Shown: positions 25,498-34,055, counted from the stretch's first letter. The stretch: DNA of 64,000 nt from JAFGRU01 sp016934985 (GCA_963665045.2 CAXXJQ010000006.1:186001-250000), one strand, 5' to 3'. Numbers and translations are program-made. Notes: generated by a model from the sequence alone, not told the origin.

Positions 25498-25601
25498 ATA
25501 TAACGTTGCGATAACCGGGCGCGTGGCTCAGATAAAACTGGTAGCGGCTTTTTCGAGAAGCGCCCCGAGGAAATCGCTCCGGTTCATTGAAGGGGTTATG
25601 T
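25498..25601 (-). repeat. attC14
   Basis: Left core ATATAAC, right core GTTATGT; arms GCGATAACCGG and CCGGTTCATTG. Confidence 0.85.
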
Positions 25602-25605
25602 GGTT

Positions 25606-25974
25606 CTACTTCATACCCCTTTTATAACCACCGCTAGTGTAAACCCACAATAAGGAAAGAACAGCTCCAGCAATGGCCGTAAAAAACATTGACCAAGGCG
25701 GGCGAGCAAACTCTGACCAAGTCATCCCTGCGATAAAACCAGCAGTGGCGTATAGAATTAACAATAAAGACCCACGAGCAGGTTCAAAAATTATTGTAAA
25801 AAGACCAATGGTAAAAACAAACTCAACCCCTGAAAACAAAGAGGCATTGACTACTTTTAAAGAAAAATTGGAAGGTCCTAAACAAAGAAGTCCAAAAATC
25901 ATTGACGCTATAAATGCAACGCAAAATGTCTTTACGAGTAATTTTTTGGTCTCGTCATCAATGAGCTTTTTCAT
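25606..25974 (-). CDS. Cassette gene, four-helix membrane protein
   Basis: About 122 residues with helices at FCVAFIASMIFGLLCL, SLFSGVEFVFTIGLFTIIF, LLLILYATAGFIAGM and MFFTAIAGAVLSLLWVY, and a short basic tail. No known family. The ATG at 25974 is chosen; a GTG at 25986 in the same frame sits inside the attC15 core and would make a four-residue longer protein. Confidence 0.6.
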   Translation of the reverse strand: MKKLIDDETKKLLVKTFCVAFIASMIFGLLCLGPSNFSLKVVNASLFSGVEFVFTIGLFTIIFEPARGSLLLILYATAGFIAGMTWSEFARPPWSMFFTAIAGAVLSLLWVYTSGGYKRGMK

Positions 25975-25984
25975 GACACTTGAC

Positions 25985-26087
25985 ACATAACGTTTTTATA
26001 ACCGGGCGCGTGGCTCAGATAAAACTTGCAGCGAGCTTTTCGAGAAGCGCCCCGTGGAAATCGCTCCGGTTCATTAAGGTGTTAGGG
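25985..26087 (-). repeat. attC15
   Basis: Left core ACATAAC, right core GTTAGGG; arms TTTATAACCGG and CCGGTTCATTAAGG. Confidence 0.83.
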
Positions 26088-26092
26088 CTTTT

Positions 26093-26350
26093 TCAAAGCT
26101 GAAAACTTAAAAAAAACGCCAAAATAACTACCCCCAATAGAGCTGACAAAAGGAATATTTTGCGACGGTATCTTTTTACCCACTCTTCTTTATTGTCGAG
26201 CAATTTTGTATCTTGCCCAATGATTTTCAAAATTGGATTTTCATCTTTTTTTAGTTTGAATTGAAAATCATAGAAGATGCCTGCATTGAAGTAAAACAAC
26301 AGTAGGAAAACGCCAAGGATGCATAACATGAAGAGTAATTCAGGAAGCAC
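26093..26350 (-). CDS. Cassette gene, 85-residue two-helix membrane protein
   Basis: An N-terminal helix (LLFMLCILGVFLLLFYF), a charged cytoplasmic-looking segment (KKDENPILKIIGQDTKLLDNKEEW) and a C-terminal helix (IFLLSALLGVVILAFFLSF). No family recognised. Its stop is five bases from attC15. Confidence 0.6.
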   Translation of the reverse strand: MLPELLFMLCILGVFLLLFYFNAGIFYDFQFKLKKDENPILKIIGQDTKLLDNKEEWVKRYRRKIFLLSALLGVVILAFFLSFQL

Positions 26351-26379
26351 GTTATTGCCTTTTTGGGAACCTTGCCCCT

Positions 26380-26479
26380 AACTAACAAGGATAAGCGGTG
26401 GGCAGCCTAAGCTTTGCGTACCACCGCGATTTTCGAGTACCTGGCATGTGGACCCATCCGCTTGATCCGACTGTTAGAC
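26380..26479 (-). repeat. attC16, variant type
   Basis: Shares AAGGATAAGCGGTGGGCAGC and CCATCCGCTTGATCC with attC4; right core GTTAGAC is perfect. It precedes a cassette without a gene. Confidence 0.8.
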
Positions 26480-26710
26480 GTTATCGCGGCCAGTACGAAT
26501 ATCGATTTGGTTTTGATTTTTGGACAATGATGGGAGGGTTTTTCATGAAATCACGAAGCTGACTCTTTCGTGTCCGCATCAACGACTGTTATGCTGCACG
26601 AAAGTGACAGCTTCGTCACTTATCATGTTTTTCCCTTTTTTTCAATCCTTAAAATCAATAATCCCAATCTAAAACAATAGGTTCTGTTCGAAGACGCGGG
26701 CTTCGCCAGC
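26480..26710 (-). other. Gene-less cassette with a long inverted repeat
   Basis: About 230 bases between attC16 and attC17 with no credible reading frame in either direction. It holds an imperfect inverted repeat: ACGAAGCTGACTCTTTCGTG (26553-26572) against CACGAAAGTGACAGCTTCGT (26597-26616), around a 24-base loop. A second hairpin, GACGC/GCGTC (26693-26713), runs into the attC17 core. It may encode a structured RNA or a regulatory site. Confidence 0.5.
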
Positions 26711-26813
26711 GTCTAACGTTGTGATAACCGGGCGCGTGGCTCAGGTAAAACTGGCAGCGAGCTTTTCGAAAAACGCGCCGTGGAAATCGCTCCGGTTGAT
26801 CAGAGTGTTATGC
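26711..26813 (-). repeat. attC17
   Basis: Left core GTCTAAC (perfect), right core GTTATGC; arms GATAACCGG and CCGGTTGATC pair through eight positions with one extra base on the right arm, supporting minus-strand orientation. Confidence 0.88.
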
Positions 26814-26870
26814 GATTTTGTAGTATTTAAATACGATTTGTTTTCTAACAAAACCCATCTGAAATTATAA

Positions 26871-27806
26871 TTATTGAACTTGATGGGTATTTTTAAATTC
26901 CGAGAGGTTTTTTTCAAAATCAATTAATTCATTTTCAGGCATTATACCGAGAACATACGTCAACACCTTGTAGCCGCTTGGATCAAAATCTGGGCAGTGT
27001 TTTTCAAATGTGTTTACTATTTTATAATGTGCAAGTATCTGATTATTTTGACGGTCCTTAACAATATATTCTCTAATCTTATTCCCGATCTTTCTGTCAT
27101 TATCCTCGGATATATCCCTATAATCAAATTCATATTTGGCTTCAGGGTGATCAATATTTATTTTCTTTGAATAGTCCCATTTAGGCCGCCCTTCTCGATC
27201 AGGATTTTCGACAATCCGTGTATATACTTGGATTTTCTTGCCATCAATATTTTTTACATGTTTAACTTCGACATATTCGAATTTCTTTTTTAACAACAAA
27301 TCACTTACAAAAATGGTGTCGTTTGGAAAATACAAAGTTTTTGCATTTTCTGCTTTTCCATATATCTTAATAAGGTCACTCTTACAAAGTTCGTCGAATC
27401 TCGCTATCCTTTGGATTTTGTTTTGTTTTTTTAAATTTGTAGAAGCAATTCTATTTGGGGTGTCAATGAGGTAAGAAGTAGAAAAAAGGATAAATAATAT
27501 TGAGACGTTAATCAAAGGAGATAACGCGATTATTTTTGCAGATCTATATTTTCCAATGCCATAAAACGTCCATGAACAAAATATGGATACGATGCAAACA
27601 GGTGAAAAGGTAAATATACCTAAAAAAACAACCCACGCTATTATCCTGTTTTCCGACCCGGGTGCATCGAAAGCCATTACTGACATAAGTGAAGGGATAA
27701 TGGAAAATATCCCAATCACTCCGAACAGAATGGATGTGATAGCCAAAAAGCCCTTGGTAGTTTGCTTTTCAGTATCATTCTGATTTTTGGGGTCGGATGT
27801 GTGCAT
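26871..27806 (-). CDS. Cassette gene, 311-residue membrane protein with soluble C-terminal domain
   Basis: Three or four helices fill the first 110 residues (GFLAITSILFGVIGIFSIIP, IIAWVVFLGIFTFSPVCI, IIALSPLINVSILFILF). The C-terminal 200 residues are soluble, with IYGKAENAKTLYFPND, KWDYSKKINIDHPEAKYEFDY and a late LTYVLGIMPENELIDFEKN. No family recognised; the GKAENA segment recalls SmpA/BamE-like folds, which is only a guess. It is the longest cassette gene. The ATG at 27806 lies in the attC18 core. Confidence 0.65.
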   Translation of the reverse strand: MHTSDPKNQNDTEKQTTKGFLAITSILFGVIGIFSIIPSLMSVMAFDAPGSENRIIAWVVFLGIFTFSPVCIVSIFCSWTFYGIGKYRSAKIIALSPLINVSILFILFSTSYLIDTPNRIASTNLKKQNKIQRIARFDELCKSDLIKIYGKAENAKTLYFPNDTIFVSDLLLKKKFEYVEVKHVKNIDGKKIQVYTRIVENPDREGRPKWDYSKKINIDHPEAKYEFDYRDISEDNDRKIGNKIREYIVKDRQNNQILAHYKIVNTFEKHCPDFDPSGYKVLTYVLGIMPENELIDFEKNLSEFKNTHQVQ

Positions 27807-27856
27807 AACGAATTAGAGTTTTTACGGCGTTCGCCGCCGTAAAAAGTTCGTTGAAC
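27803..27856 (-). repeat. attC18, short type, proximal end of the array
   Basis: Left core GCATAAC and right core GTTGAAC (both good matches) flank a perfect hairpin, TTTTTACGGCG / CGCCGTAAAAA. The outer arms ACGAA and TTCGT also pair. IS91-like element 2 begins next to it, where the next cassette or the attI site would be expected. Confidence 0.75.
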
Positions 27857-28119
27857 TGAACCGCCCCCGGCTCAGCCCCTATGGAAATATAAACCTTGTT
27901 TTTAAGAAAGATTAAAGAATCTTATCCCTTTTTCTAAAGGATGGCAACCGGAAAGCCCCTCTGAACAGGGGGATATGGGTAAGATGAAAGCGAGGTCGTC
28001 GTTCGCAACCACCCGATTTCCCTTCACTTGGGCACACCCCGGCGATGGCTTCAGGATTTTCATTTGATCCTGAGCGGTTACAGGCTTTTGTGGCGTCGTT
28101 ACAAAGGGCTTGTCACATT

Positions 28120-29208
28120 TCATGGCGGGCTCCTTCCCGGACGCGGCAACCAGGCGATCACCACCAGGGCGCCCTCTTTACACACAGGGCAGAATGCGGG
28201 TTGCCCGCCTGTTTCAGAAGCCTCTTCACCCACTTGGTCTGTTTCCGCTAACGGCTCCGCCAGCAGGACCTGCAGTTGTTTCAAACAGGTGCGCTTGCGG
28301 GGACTGAGCAGGCCATAGTAACGCACCTTGTGAAAGCCTTTGGGCAGGACATGCTGCAGAAAACGGCGGATGAACTCTTCCGCCGGCAGGGTCATGGTCT
28401 TCCAGCAATGTTGCCGGCTGTCCTTGAACTCGAATGTCACTTTCCCGTTGTGGATGGCCTTGATGCGGCGGTTGGTGATAGCGACCCGATGGATGTAACG
28501 TCCGAGATAATCAAGAACCTTGTCGCTGCCCTGCAAAGCCGGTTTGCAATAGACCACCCAGGGGGTGTCCCACAGTGTTTCAGAAAAGGTTACTTCGGGA
28601 AGGGCCTTGCGGGCCATTTTCATAAATTTGGCCTGATAAATGACCGACAGGGCCGCTACCGGCACCAGATACCCCTTGCGGGCCGGATACCAGGTGCCGT
28701 CCTCGGCCAAACCTCCGGCCGGAACCAGACAGTGGACATGCGGATGATAAATCAGAGCCCGGCTCCAGGTATGCAGGACCGCCAGGATGGCCATCTCGCC
28801 ACCCACATAACGGGGATCGGCCGCCAAGGTTTGCAAAGAGTGGGCGGCCGCTGACATCAGACAGCCGAGCAGGGCTTTCTGATGACGGCGCACCAACCCC
28901 CGCAAAGCCTCCGGCAGGGTGAAGACCAGATGATAGTAGGAGGTCGGCAGCAACTCGCTCTGGCGTTTATCCAGCCAGGCGGCGGTCTCGGAGGTATGGC
29001 ACTTGGGACAGTGGCGGTTGCGGCAGGAGTGGTAGCGGTAATGCTGGTGCCCGCAACAATCGCATTGTAGCAGATGACCGCCCATGGCCTCGGTTCGGCA
29101 GGCGGTCAGATCCGTCAAGGCACGCTGGTGGCTGGGCGGAAGACGTTCGCCGAAACGTGCCAGGTAAGCCGGACCGAAGGATCGGAAGACCTCGACCAAT
29201 TCGGGCAT
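28120..29208 (-). CDS. IS91-family HUH transposase
   Basis: A 362-residue rolling-circle transposase. A zinc-binding N-terminus (CDCCGHQHYRYHSCRNRHCPKC), the metal pair in YHPHVHCLVPAGG and the tyrosine segment YLGRYIHRVAI are all present; a final CPVC suggests an extra zinc finger. The ATG lies 12 bases after the recombinase stop. Intact by length. Sequence differs widely from the element 1 transposase, so the two elements arrived independently. Confidence 0.92.
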   Translation of the reverse strand: MPELVEVFRSFGPAYLARFGERLPPSHQRALTDLTACRTEAMGGHLLQCDCCGHQHYRYHSCRNRHCPKCHTSETAAWLDKRQSELLPTSYYHLVFTLPEALRGLVRRHQKALLGCLMSAAAHSLQTLAADPRYVGGEMAILAVLHTWSRALIYHPHVHCLVPAGGLAEDGTWYPARKGYLVPVAALSVIYQAKFMKMARKALPEVTFSETLWDTPWVVYCKPALQGSDKVLDYLGRYIHRVAITNRRIKAIHNGKVTFEFKDSRQHCWKTMTLPAEEFIRRFLQHVLPKGFHKVRYYGLLSPRKRTCLKQLQVLLAEPLAETDQVGEEASETGGQPAFCPVCKEGALVVIAWLPRPGRSPP

Positions 29209-29220
29209 CGAGACACCGGA

Positions 29221-30069
29221 TCAGTTCTTAAGTTCGGCCATCAGGGCGTTCAGGCTGGAGTTGAGGCGGTCGACAATCCGGCTGGTGAGGTGGACATAAA
29301 CGAAGGTTGTTCGCACACAGGTATGCCCCAGCAGTTTCTGAATAATGCGAAGATCGACGCCCCGCTCCAGAAGGTGGGTGGCGTAGGAATGGCGCAGGGT
29401 GTGGACGGACGCCTTTTTATTGATACCGCTTTCCCGCAGGGCATCGCGAAAAGTCTTCTGCAGGCTGCTTGGGGAGATCGGACCGTCTTTACGCCGGGAT
29501 GGAAACAGCCAGGGTTGTGGGTGGCCCTTTCGCCAGTAGTGCTGCAAGACGTCCAGAATCGGCTCGGGCAGCGGAACACAGCGGTCTTTCCCGCCCTTGC
29601 CGTTACGCACCCAGACCAGCATGCGCTTGGTATCGATATCGTCGCTTCGCACGCATGCCCCTTCGGAAAGACGCAGGCCGCAGGCGTAGATCAGGGTCAA
29701 AGCCATCTCCTGCACCGGCGAACGGACCAAGGCCAGTATCGAGCGAATCTCGTCCGGGGCGAGTACGACCGGCAGCTTCTTACGTTTGGCCGGCTTAACC
29801 ACCTGGAACACCGGCCAAGGCCGCTGCAGGGTCTTCTCAAACAAAAACTTGATGCCGGAGAGGTGGATGGTCACCGTACTGCGGGCGGCCTGCTTCTCGT
29901 TGATCAGGTGAAGAAAAAAGTGGCGGACATCTTCTTCGCTGAGCAGATCAGGTGAACGGTCATAATGTCTGGCCAGGTTCCTGACCGCATCGATATAGCA
30001 TCTCTGGGTCTTGGGCGAGAACCCGTGCAACTGCATATCCTGGATCATCCGTTGTCTTAACTCGGTCAT
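29221..30069 (-). CDS. IS91-linked tyrosine recombinase
   Basis: A 282-residue tyrosine recombinase, intact. The core-binding domain has GFSPKTQRCYIDAVRNLARHY; the catalytic set is Arg in GLRLSEGACV, the HTLRHSYATHLLERG block, GHTCVRTT and the tyrosine in TFVYVHL. It is not an integron integrase: the extra IntI patch between the two central motifs is absent and the gene sits in an IS91 unit. The ATG at 30069 follows GGAGG; the longer frame reads into the element end. Confidence 0.88.
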   Translation of the reverse strand: MTELRQRMIQDMQLHGFSPKTQRCYIDAVRNLARHYDRSPDLLSEEDVRHFFLHLINEKQAARSTVTIHLSGIKFLFEKTLQRPWPVFQVVKPAKRKKLPVVLAPDEIRSILALVRSPVQEMALTLIYACGLRLSEGACVRSDDIDTKRMLVWVRNGKGGKDRCVPLPEPILDVLQHYWRKGHPQPWLFPSRRKDGPISPSSLQKTFRDALRESGINKKASVHTLRHSYATHLLERGVDLRIIQKLLGHTCVRTTFVYVHLTSRIVDRLNSSLNALMAELKN

Positions 30070-30200
30070 AGCGTCCTCCTTCCGAATTGGGTTAATGGAA
30101 TGAGAAAACGCTACCATGACAACGGCAATTTCGACGCAACCAAGCAAAAAAAGAGGCAGCATCGAAATGCTGCCTCTTTAAGCTACCGCGAAGCGGTTTA

Positions 30201-30561
30201 GTTCAACATAGTGTAGGCGGACTACTTTCCGTATTGTTTTGCGGAAATGTCAGCCCAATCTGTTTAAATTCAACGAGTTCCCCGTTTAAGGTTTGCAGGT
30301 CTTAAGGGCAAATACGGGAGCGCTTCCTCTTACCCCTAAAACTGTCCCCATAATAACACCTTCATTAAGGAATGTTATTTATTTTTTTACTTAATCGAAA
30401 AAATCGGGCCTTCGGATTTTCGCGAAAAATTAAAAAAGGGGAGAAAATTTTGTTTATGATCTGGTTCCGAATTCATGCGGCACATATAAAAAGCCACCGG
30501 AATCAACTCAACCTGTTGAAAGCGGTGGCTTTTTTTATTTTTGATTTTTTGTGGGTGTGAT
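30201..30561. other. Intergenic region after the array
   Basis: No gene is convincing. It contains the GTTCAAC border of the IS91-like element (30201-30207) and the terminator at 30488. No attI, cassette promoter or intI remnant can be recognised. Confidence 0.5.
30488..30537 (-). terminator. Rho-independent terminator, bidirectional form
   Basis: AAAAAGCCACCG and CGGTGGCTTTTTTT form a strong stem with a 23-base loop and T-runs on both strands. On the minus strand it lies just downstream of the lipoprotein gene. Confidence 0.8.
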
Positions 30562-31212
30562 TTACCAGCGGTGCCCCTTTTTCATGGGAGACACAACCTG
30601 AACCACAACCGAAACATCGTTAAGCTCGGAACTGGACTTTTTCCCCAGGTCAACATGATGGTAAACCTTCCCTTTTCCCCATCCCGGTTCAAAAACCAGG
30701 CGCTTAACAAATTTCGCCCGGCGGGGGTTGGCGTCGCTTCTGAAATCGAGATTGCCTTCCAGATAACTTACCCAGAGAGTTACGACTCGATGCCCGGCCT
30801 GAAGCTCTACGGCCTTTTCTTCACCATCCGCCATAAGAAATGACTGCGGCAGGATATCATGCCTGCCTTTCACCGGCTTCCTTTCCGCGTTTTTGATCGT
30901 CACCCGCACCAGGTCACCGTAAACCCCGGCGCGACCGGCATAGATATCATCAATACGCTCTCTAATCCGCTCCGCCTCGGCCTCTGCTAAAATTCTCCGG
31001 GCTTCGGCATCTTCGGCCGCTTGCCGCTGGGCGGCAAGGCGTCTTTGGGCGTTGATTTTTTCCCGTTCATTATAAGAACGGATGACCTCGCTCTGCTGCT
31101 CGGGCGTCAAGGTGTACCAACGGTCTTCAGGAACACCGAAAACACGTTTGGTGCAGGCCGTTGACCCCAGGCACATTATGATGATAAACAAAACGGAAAT
31201 AATTTTTTTCAT
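30562..31212 (-). CDS. Putative lipoprotein with coiled-coil segment
   Basis: A 216-residue envelope protein. The signal peptide ends in GSTAC (Cys20), an acceptable but not ideal lipobox. Residues 40-90 form a long charged, alanine-rich helix (RRLAAQRQAAEDAEARRILA), likely a coiled coil. The C-terminal half is beta-rich (RVTIKNAERKPVKGRHDIL, VVTLWVSYLEGNLDF). No family is recognised. It stands alone with a terminator downstream. Confidence 0.7.
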   Translation of the reverse strand: MKKIISVLFIIIMCLGSTACTKRVFGVPEDRWYTLTPEQQSEVIRSYNEREKINAQRRLAAQRQAAEDAEARRILAEAEAERIRERIDDIYAGRAGVYGDLVRVTIKNAERKPVKGRHDILPQSFLMADGEEKAVELQAGHRVVTLWVSYLEGNLDFRSDANPRRAKFVKRLVFEPGWGKGKVYHHVDLGKKSSSELNDVSVVVQVVSPMKKGHRW

Positions 31213-31559
31213 TTCGGATGTCCCTTCCTTTTTTGTCCCGAACCTCTGATTGGTGGTGTTACAAGCAAAGGCCGTTCCCGAAAACGAAATGAGTGAAAAC
31301 AGTTAAAGGGGCATGGTTGTTTCCAGAATAGTCCTTTAACGGGAAGCTCCACTCTTTGGATTGGTTATGAACAGCGACGCCAGAGGGGTTACAGAAAATT
31401 TTTCAGACTTGGAGTCTGTCGGACTTGGGGGATCGTCACGAGAAAAAGGGCGAAAAAATCCTGCGGGTATGGGACAGGGCTTGATTCGAGCCGTCAAACA
31501 GGTAAAGGTATAAGGGGACAAGCGTTAAAAATTTATCTGACACCAAGGCTTAGTCAAAC
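31213..31559. other. Intergenic region, divergent between two lipoprotein genes
   Basis: Only a small hairpin AGACT/AGTCT (about 31405-31418) is visible; no gene or clear promoter. The two flanking genes face away from each other, so both promoters should lie here. Confidence 0.45.
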
Positions 31560-32693
31560 ATGAACAGAAGGCTGATTTCACTTTCATTGACCGTGCTGCT
31601 GCTGGCGGGCTGCAGTTGGAAGCTATTTTCATCCGGCCCCACCCTCGACGACAAAATCGGCCAGATGCTGATGGTCGGCTTTCGGGGCACGGTTGTGGGC
31701 CGCGACCATTTCATCCTCAGGGATATCCGCCGCTACAACCTGGGCGGTGTCGTCCTCTTCGATCAGGACACGCTCCAGAAACAGGAAAAACGCAACATCT
31801 CTTCCCCCGCACAGCTCAAGGTCCTGACCATCAGCCTGCAGCAGGCTGCCTCCACGCCTTTGCTGATCGCCGTCGATCAGGAAGGCGGCAAGGTCGCCCG
31901 TTTGAAAGAAGGTGCCGGTTTTCCCGCAACCCGCTCGCACAGGAATCTCGGCTGGCTTGATGATCTGACAGCGACTGTCAAGGAGGCGGACAAAATCGCG
32001 GTAACCCTGGCCGACCTCGGCATCAACCTCAACCTGGCGCCGGTGGTCGATCTCTGCAGCAACCCCAATAATCCGGTTATCGCCAAACGGGAACGCTGCT
32101 TCTCAGATGACCCGAACAAAGTCACCACCCACGCCCTGAGCTACATCAAAGCCCACCACCGCCACGGCGTCCTTACCACCCTCAAGCACTTCCCAGGTCA
32201 CGGCAGCTCCCAGGCGGATTCCCACCTTGGCTTTACCGACGTCTCGAATACCTGGTCTGCGAGGGAACTCCTCCCCTTTACCCGCATCATCGCAGCCGGG
32301 CAGGCCGACGCCATCATGACGGCCCACGTTTTCAACGCCCGGCTCGACAGCCAATACCCTGCCACCCTGTCCAAAGCCATTGTCAACGAGCTCCTGCGGG
32401 GCAGGTTCTGCTTTGAGGGCGTGGTCATCTCGGACGATTTGCAGATGCGCGCCATTGCCGATCATTACGGTCTCGAAACGGCCATTTTCAAAGCTATCGA
32501 TGCCGGGGTGGACATCCTGGTGTTTGGCAACAACCTGACCTACGATGAGGAAATCGTCCCCCGCACCATTGAACTCATCAGGAAAATGGTTGATACAGGC
32601 AAGATCAGCAAAGAGCGCATCGACCAGTCCTACGGCCGCATTATGGAAATGAAGGGCCGTTTAGAGCACTCTTTAAATGAAGCCACCCGCTGA
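31560..32693 (+). CDS. Beta-N-acetylhexosaminidase, glycoside hydrolase family 3, lipoprotein
   Basis: A 377-residue lipoprotein (lipobox LLAGC, Cys18) with a single GH3 barrel. FLIAVDQEGG-type segment PLLIAVDQEGGKVARL, KHFPGHGSSQADSH around residue 208 (the NagZ-type His loop that acts as general acid/base) and VISDDLQMRAI around 290 with the Asp nucleophile are all present. It removes N-acetylglucosamine from muropeptides or chitin-type sugars. Attachment to the membrane is unlike the cytoplasmic NagZ of enterics. The CPBP gene follows by 27 bases. Confidence 0.88.
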   Translation: MNRRLISLSLTVLLLAGCSWKLFSSGPTLDDKIGQMLMVGFRGTVVGRDHFILRDIRRYNLGGVVLFDQDTLQKQEKRNISSPAQLKVLTISLQQAASTPLLIAVDQEGGKVARLKEGAGFPATRSHRNLGWLDDLTATVKEADKIAVTLADLGINLNLAPVVDLCSNPNNPVIAKRERCFSDDPNKVTTHALSYIKAHHRHGVLTTLKHFPGHGSSQADSHLGFTDVSNTWSARELLPFTRIIAAGQADAIMTAHVFNARLDSQYPATLSKAIVNELLRGRFCFEGVVISDDLQMRAIADHYGLETAIFKAIDAGVDILVFGNNLTYDEEIVPRTIELIRKMVDTGKISKERIDQSYGRIMEMKGRLEHSLNEATR

Positions 32694-32720
32694 GGGGGGT
32701 TAGGCGGAAAAGGGTAGCCA

Positions 32721-33368
32721 GTGGATTTTTCCAAGCAGAAAAGCCTGGTCCTCGTTGCCGAAGGTTTTTTAGTCATTCTTGTTTGCCAGGCGCTGGGCGG
32801 CTTAATCTTAACCGCAGAGCTTCTGGAATTTTTCCCCTCCGTCCCGCTTGTATCCTTTTTGATTTTCTTCAGCTTATCAGCCTTTTTTGTCGCCATTTTA
32901 TATTTATGGAAAAGGACCTCCTTCAAGCCAACCTATTGGCGGGGGAAAAATCTATTTTTTTGTGTCGTCGCAGGCATGATTTCCGCCTGGCTGATACTTT
33001 TTACCAACACCTTTTTTATCGGCAACTATTCACCATTAACCAACCAGATCAGTTCCTTAAGTTCGCAATATTTTTTCTCCGCGATTTTTATTCTTTTTGT
33101 TCTCGGACCATGCCTGGAAGAAATTTTTTATCGCGGGTATTTGTTTGAAATCATGAGAAAACCTTTCGGCGACACCGCCGCCCTGGTTTTCTTGTCTTTT
33201 TTGTTTATGTTCGGCCACTTTGTCTGGAGCGGGTTTACCATCGGGCACATTGCACTTTTCTTTTATTCGATTATATTTACCGTCGTTTACATAAAGGGCG
33301 GCCTTATCGCCTCGATTTCGGTTCACGCCTTTTTGAACCTTTGTCTGTTTATCATAAGCAACGGCTAG
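32721..33368 (+). CDS. CPBP-family intramembrane metalloprotease
   Basis: A 215-residue protein with about six helices. The three family motifs are present: EEIFYRG (residues about 132-138), FMFGHFVW (FxxxH type) and HAFLN near the C-terminus, which together bind the catalytic metal. The family includes Rce1-like proteases and many bacterial immunity or processing proteins of unknown substrate. It starts with GTG at 32721. It may be co-transcribed with the hexosaminidase gene 27 bases upstream. Confidence 0.82.
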   Translation: MDFSKQKSLVLVAEGFLVILVCQALGGLILTAELLEFFPSVPLVSFLIFFSLSAFFVAILYLWKRTSFKPTYWRGKNLFFCVVAGMISAWLILFTNTFFIGNYSPLTNQISSLSSQYFFSAIFILFVLGPCLEEIFYRGYLFEIMRKPFGDTAALVFLSFLFMFGHFVWSGFTIGHIALFFYSIIFTVVYIKGGLIASISVHAFLNLCLFIISNG

Positions 33369-33504
33369 TACCTGGCTCGGTGAGTTAAGATCGGGCAATA
33401 GCGCATGTCATTGGCCTGGATAAGAACTTACACTCCTTTCCCGGTCCTGACCCACGGATTCAGGCAGTAACCAAAAATGGGAATTTGGGGATATAATTCA
33501 AACT

Positions 33505-33919
33505 ATGAACGAAAATACTGACAAACAATCCTTCGGACAGGAAGACCAGACAGCCGGCCAAAGCGTCGAGCCTGAAATCATCACGCCGGCCTCTGAAGAA
33601 AAGCTCAAGTCCGCCCGCAACGTCACCACCCTGGTCTATGCCCTGCAGGTGGCGTCCCTTCTTGTCGGCATCACCTTCCTGATCGGTGTGGTCGTCAATT
33701 ACGTCAAACTGAACGATGTCCGGGGCACCTGGCTTGAATCTCATTTCCGATGGCAGATCAGGACCTTCTGGTTCGCTTTACTGTGGAGCGTTGTCGGATT
33801 TTTTACCCTTGGCCTCGGCATCGGTTTTTTCATCCTCATCGCCAATTCGGTGGTGGTTCATCTACCGCATTGTCAAAGGCTGGCTCAACCTCAATGATGG
33901 AAAGGAGATGTACATCTGA
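33505..33919 (+). CDS. DUF4870-like small membrane protein, frameshifted
   Basis: An acidic N-terminal tail of about 35 residues, then three hydrophobic segments: ALQVASLLVGITFLIGVVVNYV, FWFALLWSVVGFFTLGLGIG and FFILIANSV. The open frame ends at 33897 with an odd tail. One base less in GTGGTGG (33850-33856) gives WFIYRIVKGWLNLNDGKEMY, the usual ending of DUF4870-like proteins, and a stop at 33917-33919. Function unknown. Either a recent mutation or a sequence error. Confidence 0.7.
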
Positions 33920-34055
33920 CGGCCTTTGGTAAGGCCCCCAGAGGAAATTTTTTTTCGAGAAAAAAAATTTTTGTATCTTCATATTGCTATTACCAAAGAA
34001 AGTGATTATAATTTCCCCCGGCTTTGAATACTGCCACGGAAAAAACACGAACGTA

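Larger units (their letters stand above)
27857..30200 (-). mobile_element. IS91-like element 2 with linked tyrosine recombinase
   Basis: Tyrosine-recombinase gene then IS91-type transposase, both on the minus strand. The upstream end (30200) is the hairpin TAAACCGCTTCGCGGT directly after GTTGAAC (30207-30201 on the minus strand), the same arrangement as element 1. The other end is taken as the attC18 border; the exact terminus is uncertain within about 150 bases. Confidence 0.75.

Noticed and set aside
16200..27856. CRISPR array or intergenic BIME repeats
   Set aside because: The repeats are about 100 bp, far apart, separate genes, and carry inverted cores of the attC type; spacers are not uniform and there are no cas genes.
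29221..30069. Integron integrase at the head of the array
   Set aside because: It is a tyrosine recombinase but it lies inside an IS91-type unit, lacks the IntI-specific patch, and has a parallel counterpart in element 1.
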